A stretch of DNA of 37,771 nucleotides from an uncultured bacterium. GTDB lineage: Bacteria > Cyanobacteriota > Vampirovibrionia > LMEP-6097. A program made the position numbers and the translations under genes. The notes under the pieces are model-generated. The model saw only the letters and a program-made list of their open reading frames with translations. It was not told the DNA's origin and did not search any database. Shown here one piece after another: positions 26,395 through 36,184 of this stretch. The stretch is taken from assembly GCA_903930015.1 (NCBI GenBank), contig CAIYXB010000133.1, positions 1 through 37,771 of the forward strand, written 5' to 3'. Within the stretch, counting starts at the first letter, position 1. Each line of letters begins with the position of its first letter.

Positions 26395-27523
26395 AGCCAA
26401 AAAGCCAGTTTTTAATATCGTTAAAAGTGGTAATTAATATGGCCGACATCAAAAAGGCAAATCCAATTTGCACCAAGCTCTCTTGAAATTTTTCAGATGG
26501 TTTTTTACCTGTAATAGCTTCAATGGCCATAAACATTAGATGTCCACCATCTAATGCTGGTATCGGAAGTAAATTTATTACAGCAAGATTTAAGCTAAGT
26601 AGAATTGCAAAATCAAAAAGCAATGTTGCATTGTTTTTGATGTCTTGGCTAATGATTTGAACAATACCAACAATCCCTTTTACGTCTCCTAGATTAACTC
26701 CAGCGGGCTCTAAGTTAGGAACGAAAATTCCAATGATTTTCTGAAATAGTGCTGCAAAAATTCCAAATACAGACAAAAACATGAGTAGTATTGTTTTACT
26801 TACAAACAAGAAAGCCTCTTTGATCCATATAAACGCATTTGCTGGATACTTGTTATAAATTTTTTGTGAACCTAGTACTATTCCAAGAGCTCCAGGGTTC
26901 TTGATATATAAACTTAATTTTCTAATATCTTCTATCTCTTTATCGGGATTAATATCTCTTTCAACTAAAAGAGTTATTTGTGTGTTTGCAGTTGCTTTGA
27001 TTTTGTCTTGCAATTCTTTTGCTGTCGTCAATTGATAGTCATCAATACTTATAACCTTATCTCCAATCGCAAGACCAGCTTTTTGTGCTGGCGAATCTTT
27101 TGAAAACGCTGATACTGTGGTAGTTGGCTGGGCACTGGGAAGTCCAACACACGCTGCCATAATAATTGCAAGTAAAAATGCAAAAAGGATATTAAAAGCA
27201 ATACCACCAAAGGCAACTACTGCTCTTTGATGCACAGGAAATTCTCTTAGTGGTTTTAAATTTTCATACTTCGCTAGAGATTCTTTATCGGTTTCATCTC
27301 CGAGTTCTGGAATTGCAACAAAACCTCCTATCAAAGCAAAATAAAATTTGAATTGAGTGTCCCATTTTTTAAATAAATTAATTCCAGGTCCAAATGGTAA
27401 TCCGATTCCAAAAACAGGAGTTTGAAATCCATACATTTTGGCGAATAAAAAATGACCAAATTCGTGGACAATAATTAAAACTGCAATAGTTAAAACACTA
27501 ATAATGATGGCAAAAAAATCCAT
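26393..27523 (-). CDS. rseP: RIP (site-2) metalloprotease RseP
   Basis: LIIVHEFGHFLFAKMYG (HEXXH), PDZ region SPAQKAGLAIGDKVISIDDYQL, NLAVINLLPIPALDGGHLMF. Confidence 0.96.
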   Translation of the reverse strand: MDFFAIIISVLTIAVLIIVHEFGHFLFAKMYGFQTPVFGIGLPFGPGINLFKKWDTQFKFYFALIGGFVAIPELGDETDKESLAKYENLKPLREFPVHQRAVVAFGGIAFNILFAFLLAIIMAACVGLPSAQPTTTVSAFSKDSPAQKAGLAIGDKVISIDDYQLTTAKELQDKIKATANTQITLLVERDINPDKEIEDIRKLSLYIKNPGALGIVLGSQKIYNKYPANAFIWIKEAFLFVSKTILLMFLSVFGIFAALFQKIIGIFVPNLEPAGVNLGDVKGIVGIVQIISQDIKNNATLLFDFAILLSLNLAVINLLPIPALDGGHLMFMAIEAITGKKPSEKFQESLVQIGFAFLMSAILITTFNDIKNWLFG

Positions 27524-27545
27524 TGTATTTATTATACAGCTTGTT

Positions 27546-27773
27546 GGGAGTGTCGCCGAATGGCATTTTAGAATAGAAATTAGATGAAATATAAAGAATT
27601 AGAAATAGATGCCATTCGTCGATACTCCCTCAAATATCTGTTGCAAACTCTGTTGCTCAACTCCGTTGAGCAACAGAGTTTGATCTTTTTTAAGGGCTTG
27701 TTTCCGCCGAACTTCACCAAAATTAAAGATTTTGGGCCTTCTATTGACACATTAGGTTCGGCGACACGCCCTT
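27546..27773. repeat. ~230-bp compound palindromic element
   Basis: Palindrome 27546-27629 (GGGAGTGTCGCCGAATGGCAT / rc GGGAGTATCGACGAATGGCAT); perfect 17-bp hairpin 27645-27681; palindrome 27692-27773 (AAGGGCTTGTTTCCGCCGAAC / rc AAGGGCGTGTCGCCGAACCT). Confidence 0.82.
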
Positions 27774-28771
27774 GTTTGTTGATAAACCATATCGGGACTT
27801 ATTTTATTAATAGAATTGTGGTCTTTGAGTTTGGTCTTTTTGTTACTAGCTTTTAAACCATAAAGCTTATCTACACTGATAGCTTTGAAGCCATATGGAC
27901 CAGATCTTGACCCACTACTAGGTCCATAAAGTCCTATTATTTTTTTATCTTTTTTTTGTGAGAAAAGTGAGGCTGCTGCAATATGTAATGGTCCAGTGTC
28001 CACTCCAATAACTAGATCCATTCCTTGATAAAAGTGGAATAAATCTTCGAGTTTTTTGTCTGTAACTATCTGAATTTTTTTTGAAACAGAACTTCGAATT
28101 TGTTCAAGATAGTCTTGATTTTGCGGTGAACCTGTCATGAAAAAATTATATTGATTTTCATCTAAACCTTGAATTAAATGAACCCAATTTTCTAAAGCCC
28201 AATGCTTAGACTCCCATGTTGTTGCTGGAATAAAGCAACATTGTTTTTTTTCTTTCTTTTTAGATTCTTGCATACTAACGCCAAAATCAATGCTCAAGTC
28301 AAGTTCACCTTGATTGCAATTTAGCTCATTAAGAAAGGAACCAATCAATTCAAGGTTTTGATCAATAACATGCTTCTTAGATTCAATACTTTTATAATCA
28401 CAAAAAGATTTTTTATAAAAATATCGTGCCCAATCTTCTCTTGGTAATTTGAATCCGTAATTAGAATTTGGAGCGATTATTTTGGAAATTAGAGCTGTCT
28501 TAAAAAGACCTTGTAAGTCAATCACGTAATCATATTGATTTTTTAATTCACTTGCTTTTCTTATAAGAGTAGTAAATTTGCGATTTTGGAGAATCACAAG
28601 ATTTTCTTTTTTAATAGATTGAAATAAGCTTGGGGCAAGGCTCTCGTATACAAGCCAGTCAATTTGCAGATTGGGATTTTCTTTAATCAAGTTTCTTTTA
28701 AGAGCTAGATAGGCAGGTATGCCATGAACCAAGTCACCTATTGAGCTTAATTTAATAATGAGTATTTTCAT
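27752..28771 (-). CDS. Glycosyltransferase family 9 (LPS heptosyltransferase-like)
   Basis: MKILIIKLSSIGDLVHGIPAYLALK; IPATTWESKHWALENWVHLIQGL; DLVIGVDTGPLHIAAA; IGLYGPSSGSRSGPYG. Confidence 0.93.
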   Translation of the reverse strand: MKILIIKLSSIGDLVHGIPAYLALKRNLIKENPNLQIDWLVYESLAPSLFQSIKKENLVILQNRKFTTLIRKASELKNQYDYVIDLQGLFKTALISKIIAPNSNYGFKLPREDWARYFYKKSFCDYKSIESKKHVIDQNLELIGSFLNELNCNQGELDLSIDFGVSMQESKKKEKKQCCFIPATTWESKHWALENWVHLIQGLDENQYNFFMTGSPQNQDYLEQIRSSVSKKIQIVTDKKLEDLFHFYQGMDLVIGVDTGPLHIAAASLFSQKKDKKIIGLYGPSSGSRSGPYGFKAISVDKLYGLKASNKKTKLKDHNSINKISPDMVYQQTRACRRT

Positions 28772-28947
28772 TCCTTGAGGACTACAATACCTATAATTTA
28801 GCTTATTTAGCGGGTTGTGTTCAGATAAACATCCCGGTTAGATCCTTTAATTATTAAATTTTGTATAACTTATTAGATAAATGCTTTTTTTATTATTTGT
28901 AAGAGCTAATCTATTAATACGCGATAGCTTTTAAAGTTCCTTATTAA

Positions 28948-30300
28948 ATGTCAAAAATTAAACTAGCAATAATAGGAAGACCAAATGTGGGCAAGAGCAC
29001 ATTACTAAATAGACTTGCAGAAAAAAGGCATGCCATCGTTGGAGAAAAAGCCGGAATTACTAGAGACAGAAATTATATTGATTTTGATTGGGAAGATCAG
29101 AGTTTTACTATAATCGATACTGGTGGAATTACTTTTGATAACGAAGATGGCTTTGCCGATGAAATTAAAAGACAAGCAATGATTGCAATTGAAGAAGCTG
29201 ATGCAATTATTTTTTTAACTGATATTAGTACTGGAATCACAGCTCAAGATGATCAAGTTGCAAATATTTTAAGAAGAAGTTGCAAAAAACCAGTTTATGT
29301 TGCAGCTAATAAATCGGATAGCCCTGAGCGTGAGCAAATGGTGTTTGAGTTTTATGGTTTAGGATTTGAAAATGTTTATGCAATAAGTGCTTTGCATGGC
29401 TCTCAGGGACTAAGTCAAATGCTCAGTGATATTTGTAGTACTTTCAAGTCAGAACCTAGATCTGATTTAAAAGAAGATTTTATAAGAGTAGCTATTGTTG
29501 GAAAACCAAATGTTGGTAAGTCAAGTTTATTTAATAAATTACTTGGTGAAGATCGATCTATCGTAAGTGATATTAGTGGTACCACTCGCGATTCAATTAA
29601 TACTAAGCTCAAGCGTCATGGTTTGAATTTTGAATTAATAGACACAGCAGGACTTAGAAGAAAATCAAAAGTCCGTGAAGAAATAGAAAGATTTTCAAAT
29701 ATAAGAACTACTTTTTCGATTGCCGCATGTGATGTTGCAGTGTTGATTATTGATGCAACAGATGAAGAGATAATTACTGACCAAGATCAAAAAATAGCTT
29801 CTTTAATAGAGAATAAAGGTAAAGCTTGTGTTGTCCTAATCAACAAGTGGGATTTGGTAGATTCAGAAATTAAGGAAAATAACGTAAAACTAGAAAAGTT
29901 TAAAAAAGAACTTGACCATAAACTGCGTTTTATTGATTATGCACCTAAAGAGTTTATCTCTGCTATTACAGGAAAGCGTACAGATAAAGTATGGGAATTA
30001 ATAGACCAAGTTAACCAAGAGCACAAGAAAAAATTATCAACAAATATTTTAAATAAAGTTATAAGTGACATAAGTGTATTTCAGCCTCCTCCTGTTGTTA
30101 GGCAGAAAGCTCTAAAAATGAAATTTGCGACTCAAGTTGCAGTGGCACCACCAGAGTTTGTACTTTTTACAAATTATCCAGAGCTTGTTCCTGAATCCTA
30201 TAAGAGATTTTTGGAAAATCAGTTTAGGCAGTATTTTGGTTTTAACGGAACACCAATAAGAATTAATTTTAAAGCAGAAGACAAACAGACCCAGGTATAG
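28948..30300 (+). CDS. der: GTPase Der (EngA)
   Basis: Two G domains: IIGRPNVGKSTLLNRL...DTGG and IVGKPNVGKSSLFNKLLGEDRSIVSDISGTTRDSI...DTAGLRRK; C-terminal KH-like domain. Confidence 0.97.
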   Translation: MSKIKLAIIGRPNVGKSTLLNRLAEKRHAIVGEKAGITRDRNYIDFDWEDQSFTIIDTGGITFDNEDGFADEIKRQAMIAIEEADAIIFLTDISTGITAQDDQVANILRRSCKKPVYVAANKSDSPEREQMVFEFYGLGFENVYAISALHGSQGLSQMLSDICSTFKSEPRSDLKEDFIRVAIVGKPNVGKSSLFNKLLGEDRSIVSDISGTTRDSINTKLKRHGLNFELIDTAGLRRKSKVREEIERFSNIRTTFSIAACDVAVLIIDATDEEIITDQDQKIASLIENKGKACVVLINKWDLVDSEIKENNVKLEKFKKELDHKLRFIDYAPKEFISAITGKRTDKVWELIDQVNQEHKKKLSTNILNKVISDISVFQPPPVVRQKALKMKFATQVAVAPPEFVLFTNYPELVPESYKRFLENQFRQYFGFNGTPIRINFKAEDKQTQV

Positions 30301-30304
30301 GCTT

Positions 30305-32035
30305 TTGAGCGAACTAAAAAAACTTCAAAAATTTTTTACAGAAAGCTTTGATTATAAGACTCAAATTTTACTAAGAGTAGCTTTGATCGGTGTGATCATA
30401 GGTGTTGTTGCAGTGGCTTTTAGAAGGGGTATTGAAATTCTTGCTCATTTTATTTCTCAAATATGTACAACGACTGATGGAGAATGGTACACGTGGTTAT
30501 ATTTTCCTTTGATAACAACTCTTGGAGGACTTGTTGCAGGTTATATTACTCAAAAGTATGCACCTGATGCCAAAGGTAGTGGTATACCTCAAGTGAAGCA
30601 AGCTTTAAATACAAGTAGTGTTGTTATTAAATTAAGAACAGCTTTTGTGAAATTTTTTGCTGGGATAATTGCAATAGGATCAGGACTTTCTTTAGGCAGA
30701 GAGGGACCAACAGTGCATATTGGTGCTGCATTAGCTTCAAAAATATCAAGAGTGCTTGGTGGCAAGCATAGAAAAAGAGCAGTCGCAAGTGGTGCTGGAG
30801 CTGGACTGGCAGCAGCTTTTAATACTCCGATCGCTGGGGTTATTTTTGTAATTGAAGAGTTAGATAAAAATATGTCTAGTCTTGCTTTAGGTCCGGCAAT
30901 AGTTGGGTCTGTATCAGCGGCTGTTACTTGTAGGTTACTTTATGGTGATGCTTTTACTTTTAAGTTTGAATCTACTCACGTAACAGATCTTTGGAGTTTA
31001 CCTCTATTTATTTTTCTTGGCGTACTTTGCGCAATTTTTGGTGTGTATTTTCAAAGATCAATACTTTGGAGCTTAGGCGCCTATGAAAAAGTTTTAACTG
31101 GTAAGCTTCCAAAATGGGCTTGGGGAGGGCTTGCTGGTTTTGTTACAGGAGTTGTTGCGCTTTATCTTCCACAAGCCATTGGTGGTGGTCATGAAACTTT
31201 GGCATCTGTTCTAGACGAAAGTCTTCCTTTGTTACTCATTATTATAATTTTTATGGTGAAATATTTTTTAACTGTCGTTGCTTATGGTAGTGGTGTTCCT
31301 GGTGGAATTTTTGCTCCGACGATAATACTTGGTGCTTTACTTGGATCAATTGTTGGTCATGTAAGCGGAGCTGTATTTCCTCAGCTAGGAGTAGTTCCGG
31401 CAAATTTTGCCTTTGTTGGAATGGGAGCCTTCTTTACAGCAGTATCTAGAGCTCCAATTACAAGTATTGTTATGTTATTTGAGCTCACAGGAAACTATGA
31501 ATTGGTTCTACCCCTAATGTTTGCTTGTATAGTTGCAAATGTTAGTGCTGAAAGATTAAAAAAGGGAAGTATCTACAGGTGCCTTCTAGAAAGAGAAGGA
31601 ATTGATATCAAAGAATATTCTTCACCTTCCTACCTGCAAAGATTCAGTGTAGAAGACGCTATGAATTCATCTGTGGATACTATAAATGAAAATGAGCCAT
31701 TAATAAATCTAATTGAGGCTTTTGATAAAACTGATCATAGTGGTTTCCCTGTTGTTGATAATGAAGGTAAATTAGTCGGAATTGTCACAAAGCAAGATAT
31801 GCACCGTATTAGTACTGATATGAAATATGATGAATTTCTTGTCAAAAATATTATGACAAAAAATCCAAAAGTTTTAAGACCAAGCGATAATTTACATTCT
31901 GCAATTATTAAATTCTATGAATTTAAGGTAGGAAGATTGCTTGTTATTGATGATAATGACAATGAGGCTTTAGTCGGTATTATTACTCGATCAGATATTA
32001 TTAATTTTGAAGCGAGTCAAGAACTGGTCTCTTAG
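30305..32035 (+). CDS. ClC-family chloride channel/transporter with C-terminal CBS pair
   Basis: [66 protein letters not shown] repeats in the last ~130 aa. Confidence 0.95.
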   Translation: MSELKKLQKFFTESFDYKTQILLRVALIGVIIGVVAVAFRRGIEILAHFISQICTTTDGEWYTWLYFPLITTLGGLVAGYITQKYAPDAKGSGIPQVKQALNTSSVVIKLRTAFVKFFAGIIAIGSGLSLGREGPTVHIGAALASKISRVLGGKHRKRAVASGAGAGLAAAFNTPIAGVIFVIEELDKNMSSLALGPAIVGSVSAAVTCRLLYGDAFTFKFESTHVTDLWSLPLFIFLGVLCAIFGVYFQRSILWSLGAYEKVLTGKLPKWAWGGLAGFVTGVVALYLPQAIGGGHETLASVLDESLPLLLIIIIFMVKYFLTVVAYGSGVPGGIFAPTIILGALLGSIVGHVSGAVFPQLGVVPANFAFVGMGAFFTAVSRAPITSIVMLFELTGNYELVLPLMFACIVANVSAERLKKGSIYRCLLEREGIDIKEYSSPSYLQRFSVEDAMNSSVDTINENEPLINLIEAFDKTDHSGFPVVDNEGKLVGIVTKQDMHRISTDMKYDEFLVKNIMTKNPKVLRPSDNLHSAIIKFYEFKVGRLLVIDDNDNEALVGIITRSDIINFEASQELVS

Positions 32036-33165
32036 AATAGCTTTAAATATTGTCCGTATCCTTCTTTCTCAAGATCTTTTACTGGAATAAATTTTAGAGC
32101 AGCTGAGTTTATGCAGTACCTTAAGCCGCCATCTTTTTGAGGTCCATCATTAAATACGTGACCCAAGTGAGAATCGCCGTGTTTAGATTTAACTTCAACC
32201 CTTTTCATGCCATGACTTTCATCTGTTTTTTCAATGACGTTAGCTTGTTCTAGGGGCTTAGTAAAAGAAGGCCAGCCAGTACCTGAGTCGAATTTGCTTT
32301 TTGAGCTAAAGAGAGGCTCTCCTGTGACGATATCCACATAGATTCCAGCTTCTTTGTTATCCCAGTATTTGTTCTTGAATGGAGGCTCGGTACCGCAGTT
32401 TTGAGTCACATGGTACTGAATATCATCTAAATTCTTTAACAGAGTTTCTTTGTTAGGTTTTTTGAATTTACTTTCACTTTGGCCATTTAATTGATTTATA
32501 TCTAGAGTTTCAATCTCATCCTCTAAATCGAATAGAGGCTTCTTAAATTCACTTTGTATTTTGTCAACAAAACTTTGTCTGCCAGACCCAGCTCTATAAG
32601 CAGCATAATGAATTGGATTTTTCTTGTAATAATCTTGGTGATATTCTTCGGCAGGGTAAAATTCACCAGCATCTTTTATCTCTAATTTAATGAGAGTATA
32701 AAAAAGTTTTTTTTCATTTAATTGTGAAATAGCTTTTTGTGCTAGTTCTTTTTGCTTGTCATTATGATAAAAAATTGCAGGTTTGTATTGTGATCCTCTA
32801 TCTGCAAATTGTCCTTCGTTATCAGTGACATCGACCTCTCTAAAATAAGCTTCTAGTAATTCTACATAGCTAATTAGTTTTGGATTATAAGATATCTCAA
32901 TAGCCTCATAATGCCCGGTGCTTCCCATACTCACTCTTTCATAATTAGCATCTTTTTTACTTCCACCTATGTAGCCAGAAGTTACGGAGAGTACTCCCTT
33001 AAGTTTTGAGAAGGTGCTCTCTACGCACCAAAAACAGCCTCCTGCAAAAGTAGCTATTTCTGCTGTAGCAGCTTGAACATTATTTCCATCTTTCATTTGT
33101 TTATCCTTTTGTGAAGTGCATGAAATACAACTAATTATTATAAGTAAAGCAAAAAGATATTTCAT
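32032..33165 (-). CDS. msrAB: Fused peptide methionine sulfoxide reductase MsrA/MsrB, predicted lipoprotein
   Basis: Lipobox-like ISCISC; Msr[32 protein letters not shown]; Msr[66 protein letters not shown]. Confidence 0.95.
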   Translation of the reverse strand: MKYLFALLIIISCISCTSQKDKQMKDGNNVQAATAEIATFAGGCFWCVESTFSKLKGVLSVTSGYIGGSKKDANYERVSMGSTGHYEAIEISYNPKLISYVELLEAYFREVDVTDNEGQFADRGSQYKPAIFYHNDKQKELAQKAISQLNEKKLFYTLIKLEIKDAGEFYPAEEYHQDYYKKNPIHYAAYRAGSGRQSFVDKIQSEFKKPLFDLEDEIETLDINQLNGQSESKFKKPNKETLLKNLDDIQYHVTQNCGTEPPFKNKYWDNKEAGIYVDIVTGEPLFSSKSKFDSGTGWPSFTKPLEQANVIEKTDESHGMKRVEVKSKHGDSHLGHVFNDGPQKDGGLRYCINSAALKFIPVKDLEKEGYGQYLKLF

Positions 33166-33169
33166 AATG

Positions 33170-33988
33170 TTAATTCAATCTAGCTTTGGCGAGAGCTAAT
33201 ACTGAATCAGGCTCAGCTCTATGCTTGTAATCAACATCTGCAAAAACATACTTAATGATTTTATCTTTGCTGATGATAAATGTAGCAGGTACAGGAATTT
33301 CCCATTCGCCATTACCATTTCTCTCGCCGATATTTATACCATACTGTTTGTAAATTGGTACTAGTTGGGGGTCAAGAGTAAAATTGAGGTGGTATTTTTT
33401 TGCAATTTTATTGTCTTGATCAAATAAAAGTGGGAATGGTAGAGAATTCTTATTATTGAAAATCTCTGAGTATGATGGTTTTTCAGGGCTAATTGCTATT
33501 ACTTCAAGTCCAGCATTTTTAAAAGCCTGATAGTAATTTTTAAATTCCTTTAGCTCTAAATTGCAGTAAGGGCACCAACTACCTCTATAAAATAGTAAAA
33601 CAACATTCTTTTCTTTCAATAAATTATAAAGTTCAACTTGATTACCTTTTGGATCTTTAAGTTCGAAATTATCTGCTTTATCACCAGCTTTTGGAAACTT
33701 AGTTTCCATTTGTTGGCTTTTTAATCTTTGTAAAGATTCGATCATTACTTTTTTATTTGCAGGTGCAATTTTAGATTTTGCTATTTCAGCATAAGCATCT
33801 AATTTGTCCTGTAAGCTCATCGTGATTGAAAGAGTTTCTGGTTTCTCAGACTCAATTTCAGGAATTTCTTCATTTTGAGATTTAAAATCACGCTTATCTT
33901 TATAAGAATTAGTTTTTTTAATGAAACTCTTACTGCAAGAGTTCAAACTAATTGTAAAAACTCCTATTAAAAATAAATTCCTGAGCAT
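33170..33988 (-). CDS. Peroxiredoxin-like (AhpC/TSA) predicted lipoprotein
   Basis: N-terminal [10 protein letters not shown] lipobox-like; [42 protein letters not shown]. Confidence 0.92.
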   Translation of the reverse strand: MLRNLFLIGVFTISLNSCSKSFIKKTNSYKDKRDFKSQNEEIPEIESEKPETLSITMSLQDKLDAYAEIAKSKIAPANKKVMIESLQRLKSQQMETKFPKAGDKADNFELKDPKGNQVELYNLLKEKNVVLLFYRGSWCPYCNLELKEFKNYYQAFKNAGLEVIAISPEKPSYSEIFNNKNSLPFPLLFDQDNKIAKKYHLNFTLDPQLVPIYKQYGINIGERNGNGEWEIPVPATFIISKDKIIKYVFADVDYKHRAEPDSVLALAKARLN

Positions 33989-34016
33989 ATTAATAAAGTT
34001 AACAGATTAGAAATGT

Positions 34017-35471
34017 TTATTCAACAGAATTGATTATTGCAAAATTAACTTTGTATAAGTTATTTTTTCTAGAATGCAAATAAGGAGCTGTCTTTGAGAA
34101 TAAATTTCTGTATTCAAGTTTATTCTCAAGAGCAAACTGCTTAAAATCTCTATTATTCTCTTTACTATAGACAATAAGATCATTTGATAACTTTTTAGTC
34201 TCGACTTTAGGGTATATTACCTTGATCTCTAGGTCTTTGTTGAAAGTTTGTATCCCAGCTAAGATACAAACTTCTTTAAAGCTATATATTTGCAGATCAG
34301 GGTCGTTAATATTAATACCGTTTTTGAAAAGGTCATTCTTGAAATCAGAGAAAATAGCTTTGTAAGGTTTTGCTAAAAAACTAGGTCTTTTTTCATTTGG
34401 AAAATAGTAGCTAGAAATTCTCATTGCATAAAATACAATAATTAAAATTAAAATAGTTAGCTTAAATAATTTGTGCAATATTTTTTCTGATTTTATATCA
34501 ATGAACGAAAAAACAATGATAGGTATAAAAATATTTAATGGAGCAAGCCATCTTTGAGAAAAATTAGCGGCTTTTAAAATTACTATAAGTAGAAATGGAA
34601 ATATTATGCAGAAAATTAAAATAGCTACGGAGAACTTATTTAATTCGGTCATTTGTTTTTTAAAGTCTTTGAAGAAAAATATTATAATCGTCAAAAAATA
34701 AACTACATAGTTCCAGTAGGTATTTAAAAGCACTGAGATTAAATTGAAAATTACACTACTACTTCCGGCCTCACCTCTTTTTAATGCATAATATATTGGT
34801 TGAAAGTCATTGTTTATGACCCATACTAAGTGCGGTGATGTGATTAATAAGCATAAAATGATTGCCAAAAGAGTTTTCAAGTTAAACAGAACTTTTTTGC
34901 CTTGCTTGGTGAAACAAGAAGAAAAAATAAGTGCAAGAATGAAAAAAATAAAATTGTATTTGGAGAGAAGACCCAAGCCAAAGAAAATCCCTAGCAGCGA
35001 GTAGTTAATTAGGCTAGTCTTGTTTAAATAAATTTTTAAATAGATAAAAAGAGCAAGAGCACAAAAAAGCATCATTAACGCTGTATGAATTGTGTAGCGG
35101 TAAAAGTCGTAAGAGTAAATAAAAAATAGGCTATAGCTTATAAAGCAATAAAATGATTTGATATTATCGTTAAAAATTAGCTCAGAAATTTTGTAAAGGA
35201 AAACTAGGAATATTACAACGATAGTGTGATAGACCATCATCATCATGGTGGTATTTAAACCAAATAAAAATGACGTACCTTTAAGAATCCAGCTATAAAG
35301 TGGAGGTTGATCTGTATAACCTAAAACAAAATTCTTGGCATCTATGAATTGCTCAGCTTCATCGTAGGTCATGCCATATTTTGATGCAAAAAATCTTATT
35401 AATATGAAAATAAAACTATAAAGAAGAATGAATTTATAGATATTTGACTTTGAGTTTTTTGTGGAATCCAT
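34017..35471 (-). CDS. Glycosyltransferase family 39-like (PMT/ArnT-like) membrane protein
   Basis: MTYDEAEQFIDAKNFVLGYTDQPPLYSWILKGTSFLFG, GLGLLSKYNFIFF, SPHLVWVINNDFQPIYY; multiple TM helices. Confidence 0.88.
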   Translation of the reverse strand: MDSTKNSKSNIYKFILLYSFIFILIRFFASKYGMTYDEAEQFIDAKNFVLGYTDQPPLYSWILKGTSFLFGLNTTMMMMVYHTIVVIFLVFLYKISELIFNDNIKSFYCFISYSLFFIYSYDFYRYTIHTALMMLFCALALFIYLKIYLNKTSLINYSLLGIFFGLGLLSKYNFIFFILALIFSSCFTKQGKKVLFNLKTLLAIILCLLITSPHLVWVINNDFQPIYYALKRGEAGSSSVIFNLISVLLNTYWNYVVYFLTIIIFFFKDFKKQMTELNKFSVAILIFCIIFPFLLIVILKAANFSQRWLAPLNIFIPIIVFSFIDIKSEKILHKLFKLTILILIIVFYAMRISSYYFPNEKRPSFLAKPYKAIFSDFKNDLFKNGININDPDLQIYSFKEVCILAGIQTFNKDLEIKVIYPKVETKKLSNDLIVYSKENNRDFKQFALENKLEYRNLFSKTAPYLHSRKNNLYKVNFAIINSVE

Positions 35472-35540
35472 TAGGTTTCATTATAATGCTTCAATCTAAA
35501 TAAAATTTGTTATTTATGTCGAAGTTTAAAATCCTGACAA

Positions 35541-35569
35541 AAATAAAGGAGCAAATGCTCCTTTATTTT
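35541..35569. terminator. Hairpin terminator, possibly bidirectional
   Basis: AAATAAAGGAGCA-aa(a)-TGCTCCTTTATTT symmetrical hairpin downstream of the 35594-35842 CDS. Confidence 0.8.
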
Positions 35570-35593
35570 CTTTAATTAACAATAAATTTTCAA

Positions 35594-35842
35594 TTATGCT
35601 GAAAGTTTTTTGTCTTCATCATCTTCGTGATCATCTTTATCACAACCGATTAGTTTTTTGTCTTCATCATCTTCGTCTTCATCATCGTGATCATTGCTGA
35701 TTAATTCAGCGCCATCATCTTCGTGATCATCTTTATCACAATTTAAAGTTGATAGCTCCTCTGTTGATACAACATTTGCTGTTGCACTTGAAAAACCATA
35801 TAATAACGCTAGCAAAACAATAGCGAGTGTCTTTAATTTCAT
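35594..35842 (-). CDS. Small secreted acidic Asp/Glu/His-rich repeat protein
   Basis: Signal peptide MKLKTLAIVLLALLYGFSSATA; repeats NCDKDDHEDDGAELI / GCDKDDHEDDEDKKL; flanked by a terminator. Confidence 0.75.
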   Translation of the reverse strand: MKLKTLAIVLLALLYGFSSATANVVSTEELSTLNCDKDDHEDDGAELISNDHDDEDEDDEDKKLIGCDKDDHEDDEDKKLSA

Positions 35843-36027
35843 AAATTCTCCTTTAAAAATCTAATTATAAGTATTACCTCTTTAAGTACTTCAAAAGAGA
35901 TCTTCGGTAAATTCTAACTTTTCGATAGTGTATCTTGCAGAAATTTTAAAATTGAAGATTAATTTTAGTTCCGTAAATACACTTTCAGTTAGGTGCTGAC
36001 TAATTAAATAACGAGGTTCGGACTATT

Positions 36028-36140
36028 TAAGGATGCCCTGAAAAACGAAGTTTTTCAATCGGGCGTCCAGATAAAGGGTAGCAACCATGCGTAGCATGAG
36101 TTGCCGAGTTACTAAAATTTTCTATTTTTCAGTGTATCCT
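36028..36140. repeat. Structured intergenic element with two hairpins
   Basis: GGATGCCCtgAAAAACgaaGTTTTTcaatcGGGCGTCC (36031-36068), GCAACcATGCgtaGCATgaGTTGC (36080-36103); flanking TAAGGAT...ATCCTTA. Confidence 0.65.
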
Positions 36141-36184
36141 TAGCCATATAATATCTAAGCTTCCTATTTATAATTTGTTTTTCT

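Noticed and set aside
27584-27856. 90-aa plus-strand ORF
   Set aside because: Spans the compound palindromic element and the antisense of the GT9 3' end.
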